Source: Desulfatiglans anilini DSM 4660 (GTDB lineage: Bacteria; Desulfobacterota; DSM-4660; Desulfatiglandales; Desulfatiglandaceae). Taken from it: a stretch of 64,000 nucleotides of DNA. Below are positions 53,345-61,262 of this stretch, in pieces. Below the pieces are notes generated by a model. It ran no database searches. It was not told where the DNA came from and saw only the letters and a program-made list of their open reading frames with translations. Position numbers and translations under genes: made by a program. The DNA is taken from NCBI RefSeq assembly GCF_000422285.1, contig NZ_AULM01000011.1, forward strand, positions 1-64,000. Direction: 5' to 3'. Positions within the stretch are counted from its first letter, which is position 1, and each line of letters opens with the position of its first letter.

Positions 53345-53965
53345 ATGAAACGAAGCGGATTAACTGAAAAACGTATTCTGCACGCTGCTTTAGCGTTGTT
53401 TGTTAAAAATGGTTATCATGGTACATCTATAAATGATATTACTAAAGAAGTGGGTTTAACTAAAGGGGCTTTATATGCACACTTTCAAAATAAAGGTGAA
53501 TTACTTCTGAAAATAATAGATGAATTCAGGATAGAATATATAGAAAAAATGATAAAGACGGTTGATGCGCATCCTGGAAATGCTATTGATAAGTTGAATT
53601 GTGCAATTAGTTTTAGTTCCAGGTTTGCTCTTGAAAACCCAGATTTGTGTCTCTTTCTGACTTTTCTTACTACGGAGTTGAATACGGATGTAGATTTTGA
53701 ACCTGCGCTGAAGTCTGTCTACAGAGATTACCAGAAGTTCATAAGCGAATTGATCAGGGATGGCATTCGCCAAGGACTGATCAACCCCGGTTTGGATCCT
53801 GAACTCGCTGCTTTGACCTTTATGGCCATTCATGACGGTGTGTTGCATCAATGGGCCTTGAACCGTGATCGGATTGACGGAGAAAAGTATGTCAAGACCT
53901 TCCGTTTTATCTTTGTCAAGGGGTTGATGGCGCAGGAGCAGGAGGAGGGGGGCGCCGCTTCTTAA
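53345..53965 (+). CDS. TetR-family transcriptional regulator
   Basis: This 206-residue repressor-type protein has a helix-turn-helix in residues about 8-55 (ILHAALALFVKNGYHGTSI then ITKEVGLTKGALYAHF). The C-terminal ligand domain resembles that of regulators of fatty-acid and acyl-CoA genes, with DGVLHQWALNRD near the end. It is the last gene of the catabolic cluster and is likely to sense an acyl-CoA or the free acid. Clustered TGATCA sites lie directly upstream and may be its own operator. Confidence 0.9.
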   Translation: MKRSGLTEKRILHAALALFVKNGYHGTSINDITKEVGLTKGALYAHFQNKGELLLKIIDEFRIEYIEKMIKTVDAHPGNAIDKLNCAISFSSRFALENPDLCLFLTFLTTELNTDVDFEPALKSVYRDYQKFISELIRDGIRQGLINPGLDPELAALTFMAIHDGVLHQWALNRDRIDGEKYVKTFRFIFVKGLMAQEQEEGGAAS

Positions 53966-54614
53966 AGCAGCCCCCCGGCGTGGACGGGCTTCGCACGGTT
54001 GTATGGCGGGTATCGCGGGTGTGCGCATTTAGGACCATCGATGGCCGCGATATGCACCCATGCGTTGATCAAAATCGTGCGGTGGCCGAGAGAGCTATTT
54101 GAAAATTGCATTTTTGCATTAATAATAGCCAGCGCTTTGCAAAATTGCATATTTTTAAGGCGCAACACTTGTATCAATTGACCGGTCCTCTGAGATAACA
54201 CCTCGTTTTTGCTTCAATTTACAATTTCACGTCGCCGTTTTAGGTTCTTTGGCACGAACGATGCTTCACATCTCCCCTGTAGAAGTGCCTGCATAGAAAA
54301 CAGCTTCGAGAGTGGACGGCTTTCGGTTCGAAAGAGGCACCCCTTTTCTGCTGGTGAGGCAGTCTGTCTTGCGGGGTGATTCGTATCCGGGAATGGATTC
54401 GTTGGCGATCTCGACGGAAACTGGGCGTTTGCGGGAAGGCGGCCTATAGGCCGGTGGATAAGCAAACGTGCAAATGGATGCCGAGATTTGTCAAAAGACC
54501 ATTTCCAGAGGGAAACTCAATGGGGATAATCATTTCCGGCGCAGCCGGATGAATGAGAATGTACATGATCAGTATGGTGAAATACTGGCTGAAACGAAAG
54601 GAGATGAACAGGGT
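53966..54614. other. Intergenic region with partial repeat R4
   Basis: This gap of about 650 bases between tetR and the NifX-like gene marks the change from AT-rich to GC-rich sequence. It includes repeat R4. GCATTTTTGCATTAATAA near 54109-54126 and similar TTGCATATTTTT sequence at 54144-54155 are AT-rich and may belong to a promoter, but no hexamer pair is clear. No gene is supported. Confidence 0.5.
54380..54516 (-). repeat. Partial composite repeat, copy R4
   Basis: The right end TTTCCAGAGGGAAAC (54502-54516) and the block GTGCAAATGGATGCCGAGAT (54468-54487) match the corresponding end of R1 in the same orientation, as does the GCGTTTGCGGGAAGGCGGCC stretch. The G-rich tandem module is missing. 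It lies 100 bases before the first gene of the metallocluster operon. Confidence 0.65.
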
Positions 54615-55226
54615 ATGAAAGTAGCTCTCAGTATCAGCGGCAATGATCTGGATGCGTCCATCGATCCGAGATTCGGGCGTTGTGCGCGGTTTATCGTTGT
54701 CGACCCGGAGACCATGGAATATGAGGTGTTTGACAACGGAAACGTCGCGCTCGGCGGTGGCGCAGGCATCAATGCTGCGCAATTCGTCGCCTCCAAGGGT
54801 GCCGACGTCGTGATCACCGGGAACTGCGGGCCGAATGCCATGCGGACCCTTTCCGCAGCGGGCGTCCGCGTCATCATTGGCCAGGGGGGAACGGTCCGGG
54901 AAGCCCTGGAGCGATTTCGGCGCGGAGAGCTGGAAAGCACGACCAACGCGAACGTCAAAGATCACTATGGTCTTGGAGGCAGTGCCGCCTGCGCGCAGGG
55001 TGTCTTTGCTGGAAGGCAGGGCGGCGGGGGTGGCCGTGGCGGAGGTATGGGGTGCCGAACCGGCGGGGGCGGCAAAGGCTGGTCAGGGGACGCACCGATG
55101 GAGCAAAACCGGCCTGCCGGCGGATCGAGTGCGGAGGACCTCCGGGAACTGGGAGATAGTGTGAAGGCCCTGCGAAAACAATTGGAGGCCCTCGAAGCCC
55201 GGATGAAGGAGATGGGAAAGAGTTGA
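54615..55226 (+). CDS. NifX-like protein with Gly-rich and coiled-coil tail
   Basis: This 203-residue protein begins with a dinitrogenase iron-molybdenum cofactor-binding (NifX/NifB C-terminal) domain (residues 1-110): DASIDPRFGRCARFIVVD, then GGGAGINAAQFVASKGADVVITG and CGPNAMRTL. Residues 135-155 are a glycine run with one cysteine (GGGGRGGGMGC). Residues 174-200 predict a coiled coil. The fold binds iron- or molybdenum-containing clusters in NifX, NafY and orange protein. ATG 54615 has AAAGGAG ten bases upstream. It heads the operon. Confidence 0.85.
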   Translation: MKVALSISGNDLDASIDPRFGRCARFIVVDPETMEYEVFDNGNVALGGGAGINAAQFVASKGADVVITGNCGPNAMRTLSAAGVRVIIGQGGTVREALERFRRGELESTTNANVKDHYGLGGSAACAQGVFAGRQGGGGGRGGGMGCRTGGGGKGWSGDAPMEQNRPAGGSSAEDLRELGDSVKALRKQLEALEARMKEMGKS

Positions 55227-55260
55227 CGCGACTGGCCGGATGTCTGGGGTGACGATTCCG

Positions 55261-55677
55261 ATGAAGGTTGCTATTCCGGTCTGGGAGGGCAAGGTTTCTC
55301 CCGTCTTTGACACAGCCTCGCGCGTGCTGGTGGTCGAGGTGAAGAATCGGTGCCAAATCAGTCGGTTCGAAGCGCTTCTCGAACCCGGCACGACCAATGG
55401 CCGCTGTTATTTTCTGCGGGGACTGGGTGTTGAAACGCTGATCTGCGGAGCTGTTACGAAAGCGGTTTCGCGTTTGCTCGCAGGCAGCGGGATCTCCGTC
55501 ATTGCCTGGGTTTCGGGACCGGTGGAGGACGTGCTGCAGGCCTATCTGGACGGGACGCTTTTTCAGCCGCGATTTCTCATGCCGGGTTGCCGCCATGAGC
55601 ATCATCGTGGACGGCACGACGGGAAAGGACGCGGATTTGCGAAGCGTACCCGGACGGTACAATCTGAGGACCGATAG
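55261..55677 (+). CDS. Second NifX-like protein with His-rich tail
   Basis: This 138-residue protein starts MKVAIPVWEGKVSPVFDTAS, a NifX-type domain that continues to about residue 105 with VETLICGAVTKAVSRLLA. The tail MPGCRHEHHRGRHDGKGRG has one cysteine and five histidines and could hold a metal. The domain is similar in kind to that of the gene 34 bases upstream. It probably carries or passes on a metallocluster, which is inference from family and context. Confidence 0.82.
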   Translation: MKVAIPVWEGKVSPVFDTASRVLVVEVKNRCQISRFEALLEPGTTNGRCYFLRGLGVETLICGAVTKAVSRLLAGSGISVIAWVSGPVEDVLQAYLDGTLFQPRFLMPGCRHEHHRGRHDGKGRGFAKRTRTVQSEDR

Positions 55678-56022
55678 AAGGCTGCGGATCTGGGAAGGCT
55701 CTCAAGCGGGGCCATCGTTCCCGGAAACGCCTCCGGTGGTTCGACACCATCCGGTAGCCACTCGAAGCGTATTTTTCGCTGGGCGGACGCGGCATGGAAG
55801 AGGAAGGCTTGTCTGCTGATGCTTTTCATACTAAAATTGATCGATTTGACTACGCGAACCAAAAGGGCCCCTTGATCGCCGGCGGCGCACACCGCATAAG
55901 ATGCTTTGCAGTCCGGCGGCCTAAAAGCCCAGGCGATCCATGCTCCGGTCGGCGTAACGAGTGAGATAAAAGGGGCGTTTGCGGACGTACATCACTATAG
56001 GGAAAAGGGAGGTTTTCGAAAT
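55678..56022. other. Intergenic region before the Mrp gene
   Basis: These 345 bases carry no supported gene. Open frames on either strand lack ribosome sites. AAGGGAGG near 56004-56013 is the ribosome site of the next gene. No terminator is seen, so transcription may continue through. Confidence 0.45.
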
Positions 56023-57276
56023 ATGAGCGCTCAACAGAAACGCGGTGCCGGTTCGATCCAACAGCAGGCCCATGAGATTCAGGATCTGGAGATCAAGGAG
56101 CGGCTGGCGCACATCAAGAACAAGATCCTTGTCATGAGCGGGAAGGGGGGGGTCGGCAAGAGCAGCGTCGCCGCTTATCTTGCCGTTGCCCTGGCGAGAC
56201 GCGGGTTCAAGGTTGGACTCATGGATGTGGATTTGCACGGCCCCAGCATCCCGAGGATGCTCGGGCTGCGGGGGACGATCGGTGAAGGCAGCCGTTCGGG
56301 AAAGGCCAAACCGGTCCAGTACATGCCGAACATGGAGGTGATATCCATTGAAACGCTGCTGGGGGACGACAAGGATGTCGCGACCATCTGGCGAGGCCCC
56401 CTGAAGATTGGGGTCATCAGGCAGTTCATCTCCGACCTGGAGTGGATGGATCTCGATTACATGGTGATCGATTCGCCCCCGGGAACCGGCGATGAACCGC
56501 TTACGGTGGCCCAGACGATTCCTGATTCGAAGGCGCTGATCGTGACCACCCCTCAGGAGGTCAGCCTTGCGGATGTACGGAAATCGATCCATTTCTGCCG
56601 GCAGGTCAAGATGGATATCCTTGGTCTGGTGGAGAACATGAGCGGGCTGAAATGCCCGCATTGCGGTGAAGTGATTCCCCTGTTCATGGAGCACGGCGGC
56701 ATGCTCACCGCGAAGCGCGAGGGCCTGCGTTTTCTGGCGAGCCTGCCGATCGAACCCCAGGTGGTGCTGAACGGTGATTCCGGAAAAATGGTGATTCTCG
56801 ACCAGCCTGAGCTGCCCTATGCCCAGGCGTTCAACAAGATGGTCGATCAGATCGTCGAGCTGATGCCTGCGGGCGGTGAGACATCCGCGGCGCAGCAGGC
56901 AGGGGTCGAGAGCGGTCGCGCGGCAGCGGCCGAGGATAACCGCAAAATGGTGGCCGTTCCGGTTATGGAAGGCAAACTGTCCGCTCATTTCGGTCATTCG
57001 GAACAGTTCGCCTTCGTTCTTACGGAGGGCGGCAAGATTGTAAACATGGACCTGCGCACCCCGCCTCCCCATCAGCCGGGCGTCATTCCGCAGTGGCTCC
57101 ACGATCAGGGTGCCAACGTCGTGATAGCAGGCGGGTTGGGCGAGATGGCTCAGCAGGCCTTGCGCGAAAAAAGTATCGAGGTGATTGTGGGCGCCCCCAT
57201 GGGGACCGCGGAATCTCTTGTCAATCAGTATCTGGCGGATGCGCTCGTGACAGGCGCCAATGTCTGCGATCATTAG
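56023..57276 (+). CDS. Mrp/NBP35-type ATPase fused to a NifX-like domain
   Basis: This is a 417-residue protein. Residues about 30-290 are an Mrp/ApbC iron-sulfur carrier ATPase: deviant Walker A SGKGGVGKSS, LMDVDLHGPSIPRMLG, IDSPPGTGDEPL and the cluster-holding CPHC in GLKCPHCGE. Residues about 308-415 form a second domain, VAVPVMEGKLSAHFGHSEQF followed by IAGGLGEMAQQAL, which is a NifX-type cofactor domain. Joining the two suggests direct hand-over of a cluster from scaffold to carrier. ATG 56023 has AAGGGAGG upstream; a longer frame from 55906 is less likely. Confidence 0.9.
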   Translation: MSAQQKRGAGSIQQQAHEIQDLEIKERLAHIKNKILVMSGKGGVGKSSVAAYLAVALARRGFKVGLMDVDLHGPSIPRMLGLRGTIGEGSRSGKAKPVQYMPNMEVISIETLLGDDKDVATIWRGPLKIGVIRQFISDLEWMDLDYMVIDSPPGTGDEPLTVAQTIPDSKALIVTTPQEVSLADVRKSIHFCRQVKMDILGLVENMSGLKCPHCGEVIPLFMEHGGMLTAKREGLRFLASLPIEPQVVLNGDSGKMVILDQPELPYAQAFNKMVDQIVELMPAGGETSAAQQAGVESGRAAAAEDNRKMVAVPVMEGKLSAHFGHSEQFAFVLTEGGKIVNMDLRTPPPHQPGVIPQWLHDQGANVVIAGGLGEMAQQALREKSIEVIVGAPMGTAESLVNQYLADALVTGANVCDH

Positions 57277-57309
57277 GCCGCAGCGCCCGGTATAGAAAGG
57301 AGGTACGAC

Positions 57310-57525
57310 ATGACACCACAAGGACAGGGCTCGGGAGAAGACCGGGGCAGGGGCAGAGGTCAGGAGCTATCGGGGAAAGGCCGGGGCGCCGGCGGCGGGC
57401 GTGGTCTCGGGCCGGGTGGTGAGTGTGCGTGCCCCCAGTGCGGGGAGCGGTTGCCGCATGAGCGGGGGGTGCCCTGCTTCGAGTTGAAGTGCCCGAAGTG
57501 CGGCACCCCGATGACACGTGTTTAG
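57310..57525 (+). CDS. Small Gly-rich zinc-ribbon protein
   Basis: This 71-residue protein has an N-terminal half rich in glycine and arginine ([18 protein letters not shown]) and a C-terminal ribbon with [21 protein letters not shown]. Strong AAAGGAGG precedes the ATG and the start lies 33 bases after the Mrp gene, so it is surely translated. Short cysteine-ribbon proteins commonly accompany MinD/NifX clusters in sulfate reducers. Its role may be metal or cluster binding. Confidence 0.75.
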   Translation: MTPQGQGSGEDRGRGRGQELSGKGRGAGGGRGLGPGGECACPQCGERLPHERGVPCFELKCPKCGTPMTRV

Positions 57526-57738
57526 CATGCCCGGCGCGCCTGAAGACGGCTTGCACTTCCGGCGTTGTTGAGACATAATGCCTCCAGGGTGTACCCATCC
57601 GGCTGATTTGCGGTGGACGGCCTCTTGACGGATTCTTTTGATGATGAGCAGGCTATCCGTCCGGCCGAAGCTGTTCCCGGGAGTCCGTTGTCCGGCGGGA
57701 GTGCCCTATTTTTTCTACAGAGGAGGATGGTTCGATCC

Positions 57739-58200
57739 ATGAAAGGTGATTTGGAGGATTTCGTTCAGGAACTTCAGGAAAAGATCTTCGAAGAGACTAA
57801 AGCGGCTTACGGCGAGGCTGCCTTCGAGCGGTGGCTCAACCCGAAATACCACGGGCGGATGGAGGATGCCGACGGATACGCGCGCGTACGAGGGTCATGC
57901 GGCGATACGATGGAAATCTTCCTGAAATTTGAAGGGGACATGGTGGGGACGGCCCTTTTCGATACGGATGGCTGCGGATCGAGCGCCGTCTGCGGATCGT
58001 TCGCGGCTGAGATGTCCTTGGGCAAGACCCCTGACGAACTGCTCGACCTGACCGGAGAAGCGATCCTTGAAAGATTGGGCGGTCTGCCGGAGGAAGAGCA
58101 GCACTGTGCGATGCTCGCGGGCGAGACCCTCCAGGAAGCCTTGAACGACTATATGCTGAAGCAGACGGGGAAGGCAGGCGGACCCTCGGAAAGAGGTTGA
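57739..58200 (+). CDS. IscU/NifU-type iron-sulfur scaffold protein
   Basis: This 153-residue protein of the IscU/NifU-N family has the three cluster cysteines at C54 (GSCGDTMEI, with the regulatory aspartate D56), C79 (TDGCGSS) and C123 (EEQHCAML). A fourth cysteine, C85, is extra. The N-terminal 45 residues differ from IscU. It should assemble [2Fe-2S] or other clusters. No cysteine desulfurase gene is nearby. The start is ATG 57739; ATG 57727 lies too close to AGGAGG. Its stop nearly touches the next gene. Confidence 0.87.
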   Translation: MKGDLEDFVQELQEKIFEETKAAYGEAAFERWLNPKYHGRMEDADGYARVRGSCGDTMEIFLKFEGDMVGTALFDTDGCGSSAVCGSFAAEMSLGKTPDELLDLTGEAILERLGGLPEEEQHCAMLAGETLQEALNDYMLKQTGKAGGPSERG

Positions 58201-58205
58201 AAGAC

Positions 58206-59060
58206 ATGATTATCAGTGTAGCCAGCGGTAAGGGGGGGACAGGCAAGACGACCATTGCGACCAATCTGGCCCTTTCTCTGGACGATCCCCTGGTATTTCT
58301 GGATTGTGATGTAGAGGAACCGAACGCACACCTTTTTCTGCAGGCGGACCTGGGAAGGCCCGAGATTGCGACAACTCCGGTCCCCCTGGTCGATGAGAAC
58401 AAGTGCACGCTGTGCGGGAAGTGCGGTGAGATCTGCCAGTTCAAGGCCATCATCGTAATCGGCGAGACGGTCTTGCCCTTCGAGGAGCTTTGCCATAGCT
58501 GCGGGGGGTGTATGGAGGTGTGTCCCGAGGACGCGATCAGCGAAAAGCCGCGCGAACTCGGTGTGATCGAAGAAGGCCGGCAGAACGGCATCCGCTTCAT
58601 TCACGGCCGGTTGCGGATAGGGGAGGCCATGGCGCCGCCGCTGATCAAGAAGGTTCGGGCCAAGGCCCCTGTGGACGGTTTGACTATCATCGATGCACCT
58701 CCTGGTACATCGTGTCCGGTGATCGCCGCCATGAAGGGGGCGGACTTCATCCTTCTGGTGACGGAGCCGACGCCTTTCGGTCTGCATGATTTGAAGCTCG
58801 CTGTCGGAGCCGTGCGCGTGCTGGGCATCCCGTGCGGCCTCGTGATCAACCGGTCGGACCTCGGCGATCGGAAGGTCTATGAATATGCCCAAGAAGAAGG
58901 CATTCCCATCCTGATGGAAATCCCGTTCGAGCGGAAAATCGCTGAGGCCTACTCCCGCGGGGTCCCTGTAGTGGAGGCGTTTCCCGAGTGGAAAGAGCGG
59001 TTTGTCAGACTCTATCAGGATATCCAGGATGCAGCAGTTGGGAAGGGGGTGCCGGCATGA
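58206..59060 (+). CDS. MinD-family ATPase with inserted 2x[4Fe-4S] ferredoxin, copy 1
   Basis: This 284-residue ParA/MinD-type ATPase has a deviant Walker A SGKGGTGKTT, switch LDCDVEEPNAH and TIIDAPPGTSCPV. A ferredoxin domain is inserted at about residues 60-115 with two four-cysteine motifs, CTLCGKCGEIC and CHSCGGCMEVC. Proteins of this type come in pairs in the orange-protein (ORP) and similar clusters of sulfate reducers and are thought to load metalloclusters with ATP. It starts five bases after the scaffold gene. Confidence 0.92.
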   Translation: MIISVASGKGGTGKTTIATNLALSLDDPLVFLDCDVEEPNAHLFLQADLGRPEIATTPVPLVDENKCTLCGKCGEICQFKAIIVIGETVLPFEELCHSCGGCMEVCPEDAISEKPRELGVIEEGRQNGIRFIHGRLRIGEAMAPPLIKKVRAKAPVDGLTIIDAPPGTSCPVIAAMKGADFILLVTEPTPFGLHDLKLAVGAVRVLGIPCGLVINRSDLGDRKVYEYAQEEGIPILMEIPFERKIAEAYSRGVPVVEAFPEWKERFVRLYQDIQDAAVGKGVPA

Positions 59061-59923
59061 AGGAACTCGTGGTTATCAGCGGTAAAGGGGGAACGGGTAA
59101 GACGAGCCTCGTCGCTGCCTTTGCCGCCCTGGCGAAGGACAAGGTCCTGGCCGATGCGGACGTGGATGCAGCCGACCTGCATTTGATTCTGGATCCGCAT
59201 GTCGAAGAGAGCCATGGCTTCGAAAGCGGCCGGACGGCGGTGATCGTTCCGGAGCGCTGCACGCAGTGCGGGCTGTGCCGTGACCTGTGCCGGTTCGACG
59301 CCATCAGTGAGACGTTCGAGGTGGACCCGATCGACTGCGAAGGCTGCGGGGTCTGCGTGTATTTCTGCCCGGAAAAGGCGGTGGATTTCCCCTTGAACCG
59401 GTGCGGGGACTGGTTTGTGTCCGACACCCGCTTCGGCCCATTGGTGCATGCGCGGCTGGGGATCGCCGAGGAGAATTCGGGGAAGCTGGTTACCCTGGTG
59501 AGGCAGGAGGCTAAAAAAATCGCCGAAGAGAAGAATCTCGGGCTGATCCTGACCGACGGGCCCCCGGGCGTCGGTTGCCCTGTTATCGCTGCAATCGGGG
59601 GGGCTGCGGGCCTCTTGATCGTCACCGAGCCGACCGTTTCGGGTCGGCATGACATGATGCGGGTGACGCAGTTAGCCGCGCACTTCGGTGTCCCCGCCAT
59701 GGTGTGTGTGAACAAATTCGATCTCAATGTGGAACAGGCGGAAGGCATCGAGGCCTTCGCGCGCGAGAACGGGATCAAGGTTCTTGACCGCGTACCCTTT
59801 GATCCGGTGTTCACCCGGTCTATGGTCGTCGGCCAGACCATTTTGGAATACGATGAGCGGTCGGAAGCGGTTGAAAGCGTGAGATCCATCTGGAACCAGT
59901 GCTCCGAGGTCCTGGGTCTTTGA
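59057..59923 (+). CDS. MinD-family ATPase with inserted 2x[4Fe-4S] ferredoxin, copy 2
   Basis: This 288-residue paralogue of the previous protein has Walker A SGKGGTGKTS, DADVDAADLHL and LTDGPPGVGCPVIAA. The inserted ferredoxin has CTQCGLCRDLC and CEGCGVCVYFC. Its start overlaps the stop of copy 1 as ATGA, so the two are coupled and probably form a heterodimer. It is the last gene of the operon and is followed by a hairpin at 60001-60026. Confidence 0.92.
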   Translation: MKELVVISGKGGTGKTSLVAAFAALAKDKVLADADVDAADLHLILDPHVEESHGFESGRTAVIVPERCTQCGLCRDLCRFDAISETFEVDPIDCEGCGVCVYFCPEKAVDFPLNRCGDWFVSDTRFGPLVHARLGIAEENSGKLVTLVRQEAKKIAEEKNLGLILTDGPPGVGCPVIAAIGGAAGLLIVTEPTVSGRHDMMRVTQLAAHFGVPAMVCVNKFDLNVEQAEGIEAFARENGIKVLDRVPFDPVFTRSMVVGQTILEYDERSEAVESVRSIWNQCSEVLGL

Positions 59924-60000
59924 TGCGGCCTCGGGCCCTGCCGGCTGTTGGGCCTGGCTCTCTAGCGTTGGTTGTTCTTCCTGCACGTCCCTCCTGAAGA

Positions 60001-60026
60001 CCGAGGGGCCTCTGAAGGCCCCTCGG
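60001..60026. terminator. Strong hairpin between convergent operons
   Basis: CCGAGGGGCC-TCTGAA-GGCCCCTCGG forms a perfect 10-bp GC-rich stem between the MinD gene and the convergent argC. No T-run follows on either strand, so it may be a factor-dependent or processing structure rather than a classic terminator. Confidence 0.6.
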
Positions 60027-60098
60027 CAGCATACCTTACAACGGACTTCTCTCGGTCGATCATCGAAACCCGTGCCGGTTCGCGAGTTTTACCAGGCA

Positions 60099-61160
60099 TC
60101 AGGGAAAGATGCCGGGGTTCATCAGTCCAGCCGTTTCATCCAGACCGAACATGATGTTCATGTTCTGTACGGCACTGCCTGCCTGCCCTTTGACGAGGTT
60201 GTCGATGTGGCTGACGACGATCAGCTTTCCGGTCCTGTCATCGATGTTGAGGCTCAGGTTGCAGAAATTGCTGCCGCGCACGTTGATGCTGCTTTGGGGC
60301 TTGTCCGGGCCGAAGACTCGGACGAAGACGTCCTTCCCGTAAAACGATCGATAGGCGTCGAGAACCTGCGGAAGGCCTTTTCCGGGCTTCAGGCTGCCAT
60401 AAATGGTGGAGAGGATCCCCCGGCAGAGGGGGACGACATGAGGTGTGAAGGTGAGGGTGACCGCTGAGCCGGCCAGAAGCCCCAACTCCCTTTCGATCTC
60501 ATAGACGTGCTGATGTCCGGATATCCTGTAGGCGTTCATGGCCTCATAGCGCGCCGGGTAATGGAAAGTGGGCGAGGGCTTTTTCCCCGCACCGGACACG
60601 CCCGTCTTGGCGTCGCAGATGATGCCCTCCAGATCGATCAGGCCCTCTTTGACGGCCGGCGCCAGGCCCAGGATGCAGCTGACCGCGAAACAGCCGGGGT
60701 TTCCCACCAGATCCGACCGGGAGATCCCCTCGCGGTGAAGCTCCGCCAGGCCGTATACGCTTCGGGGCAGCATATCCGGCGACGCATGGGGTTCGGTCCT
60801 TCCGATCCGGGCTGCATAACCCGCATACGTGTCCGGGTCGTTGAAGCGGAAATCCCCGCTGTAATCGACGACCTTGGTGCCCTTCCGGAGCCACTTCGGA
60901 CCTTCCTTCTGACCGACCCCGTCCGGCGTGGCGAAAAAGACCACATCGAAATTTTCGGGCAGCTCGGGGTCCTGAGGACTGCGCAGCGGGAGGTCGCAGA
61001 AGCCGGTCAAATGGGGGTAGAGGTCGCTGATGGCCTTGCCGATGTCCTGCTGGTCGATGAGGGCCGCGATTTCGGCTTCGGGGTGGCGGTTGAGAAGCTC
61101 CACGGCACCACAGCCGCCGTACCCGCCGGCGCCGATGATGCCTACCTTGATCTTTTTCAT
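60099..61160 (-). CDS. argC: N-acetyl-gamma-glutamyl-phosphate reductase ArgC
   Basis: This 353-residue enzyme of arginine biosynthesis reduces N-acetylglutamyl phosphate with NADPH. The NADP motif is IGAGGYGGCGAVELL, the catalytic cysteine is in VGNPGCFAVS, and DAKTGVSGAGKKPS and the C-terminal SHIDNLVKGQAGSAVQNMN are typical. ATG 61160 has GAGGT nine bases upstream and is preferred to the start five codons earlier. Confidence 0.95.
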   Translation of the reverse strand: MKKIKVGIIGAGGYGGCGAVELLNRHPEAEIAALIDQQDIGKAISDLYPHLTGFCDLPLRSPQDPELPENFDVVFFATPDGVGQKEGPKWLRKGTKVVDYSGDFRFNDPDTYAGYAARIGRTEPHASPDMLPRSVYGLAELHREGISRSDLVGNPGCFAVSCILGLAPAVKEGLIDLEGIICDAKTGVSGAGKKPSPTFHYPARYEAMNAYRISGHQHVYEIERELGLLAGSAVTLTFTPHVVPLCRGILSTIYGSLKPGKGLPQVLDAYRSFYGKDVFVRVFGPDKPQSSINVRGSNFCNLSLNIDDRTGKLIVVSHIDNLVKGQAGSAVQNMNIMFGLDETAGLMNPGIFP

Positions 61161-61262
61161 GGCAAAAGACCTCATAAAGGGTTCAATGGTTCAGACCGGC
61201 GAGGCCGGCCCTTGGGCCATCCTGATACCTCGGGGCTTTGCCGGAGCCGGCGCGGGTGATGA

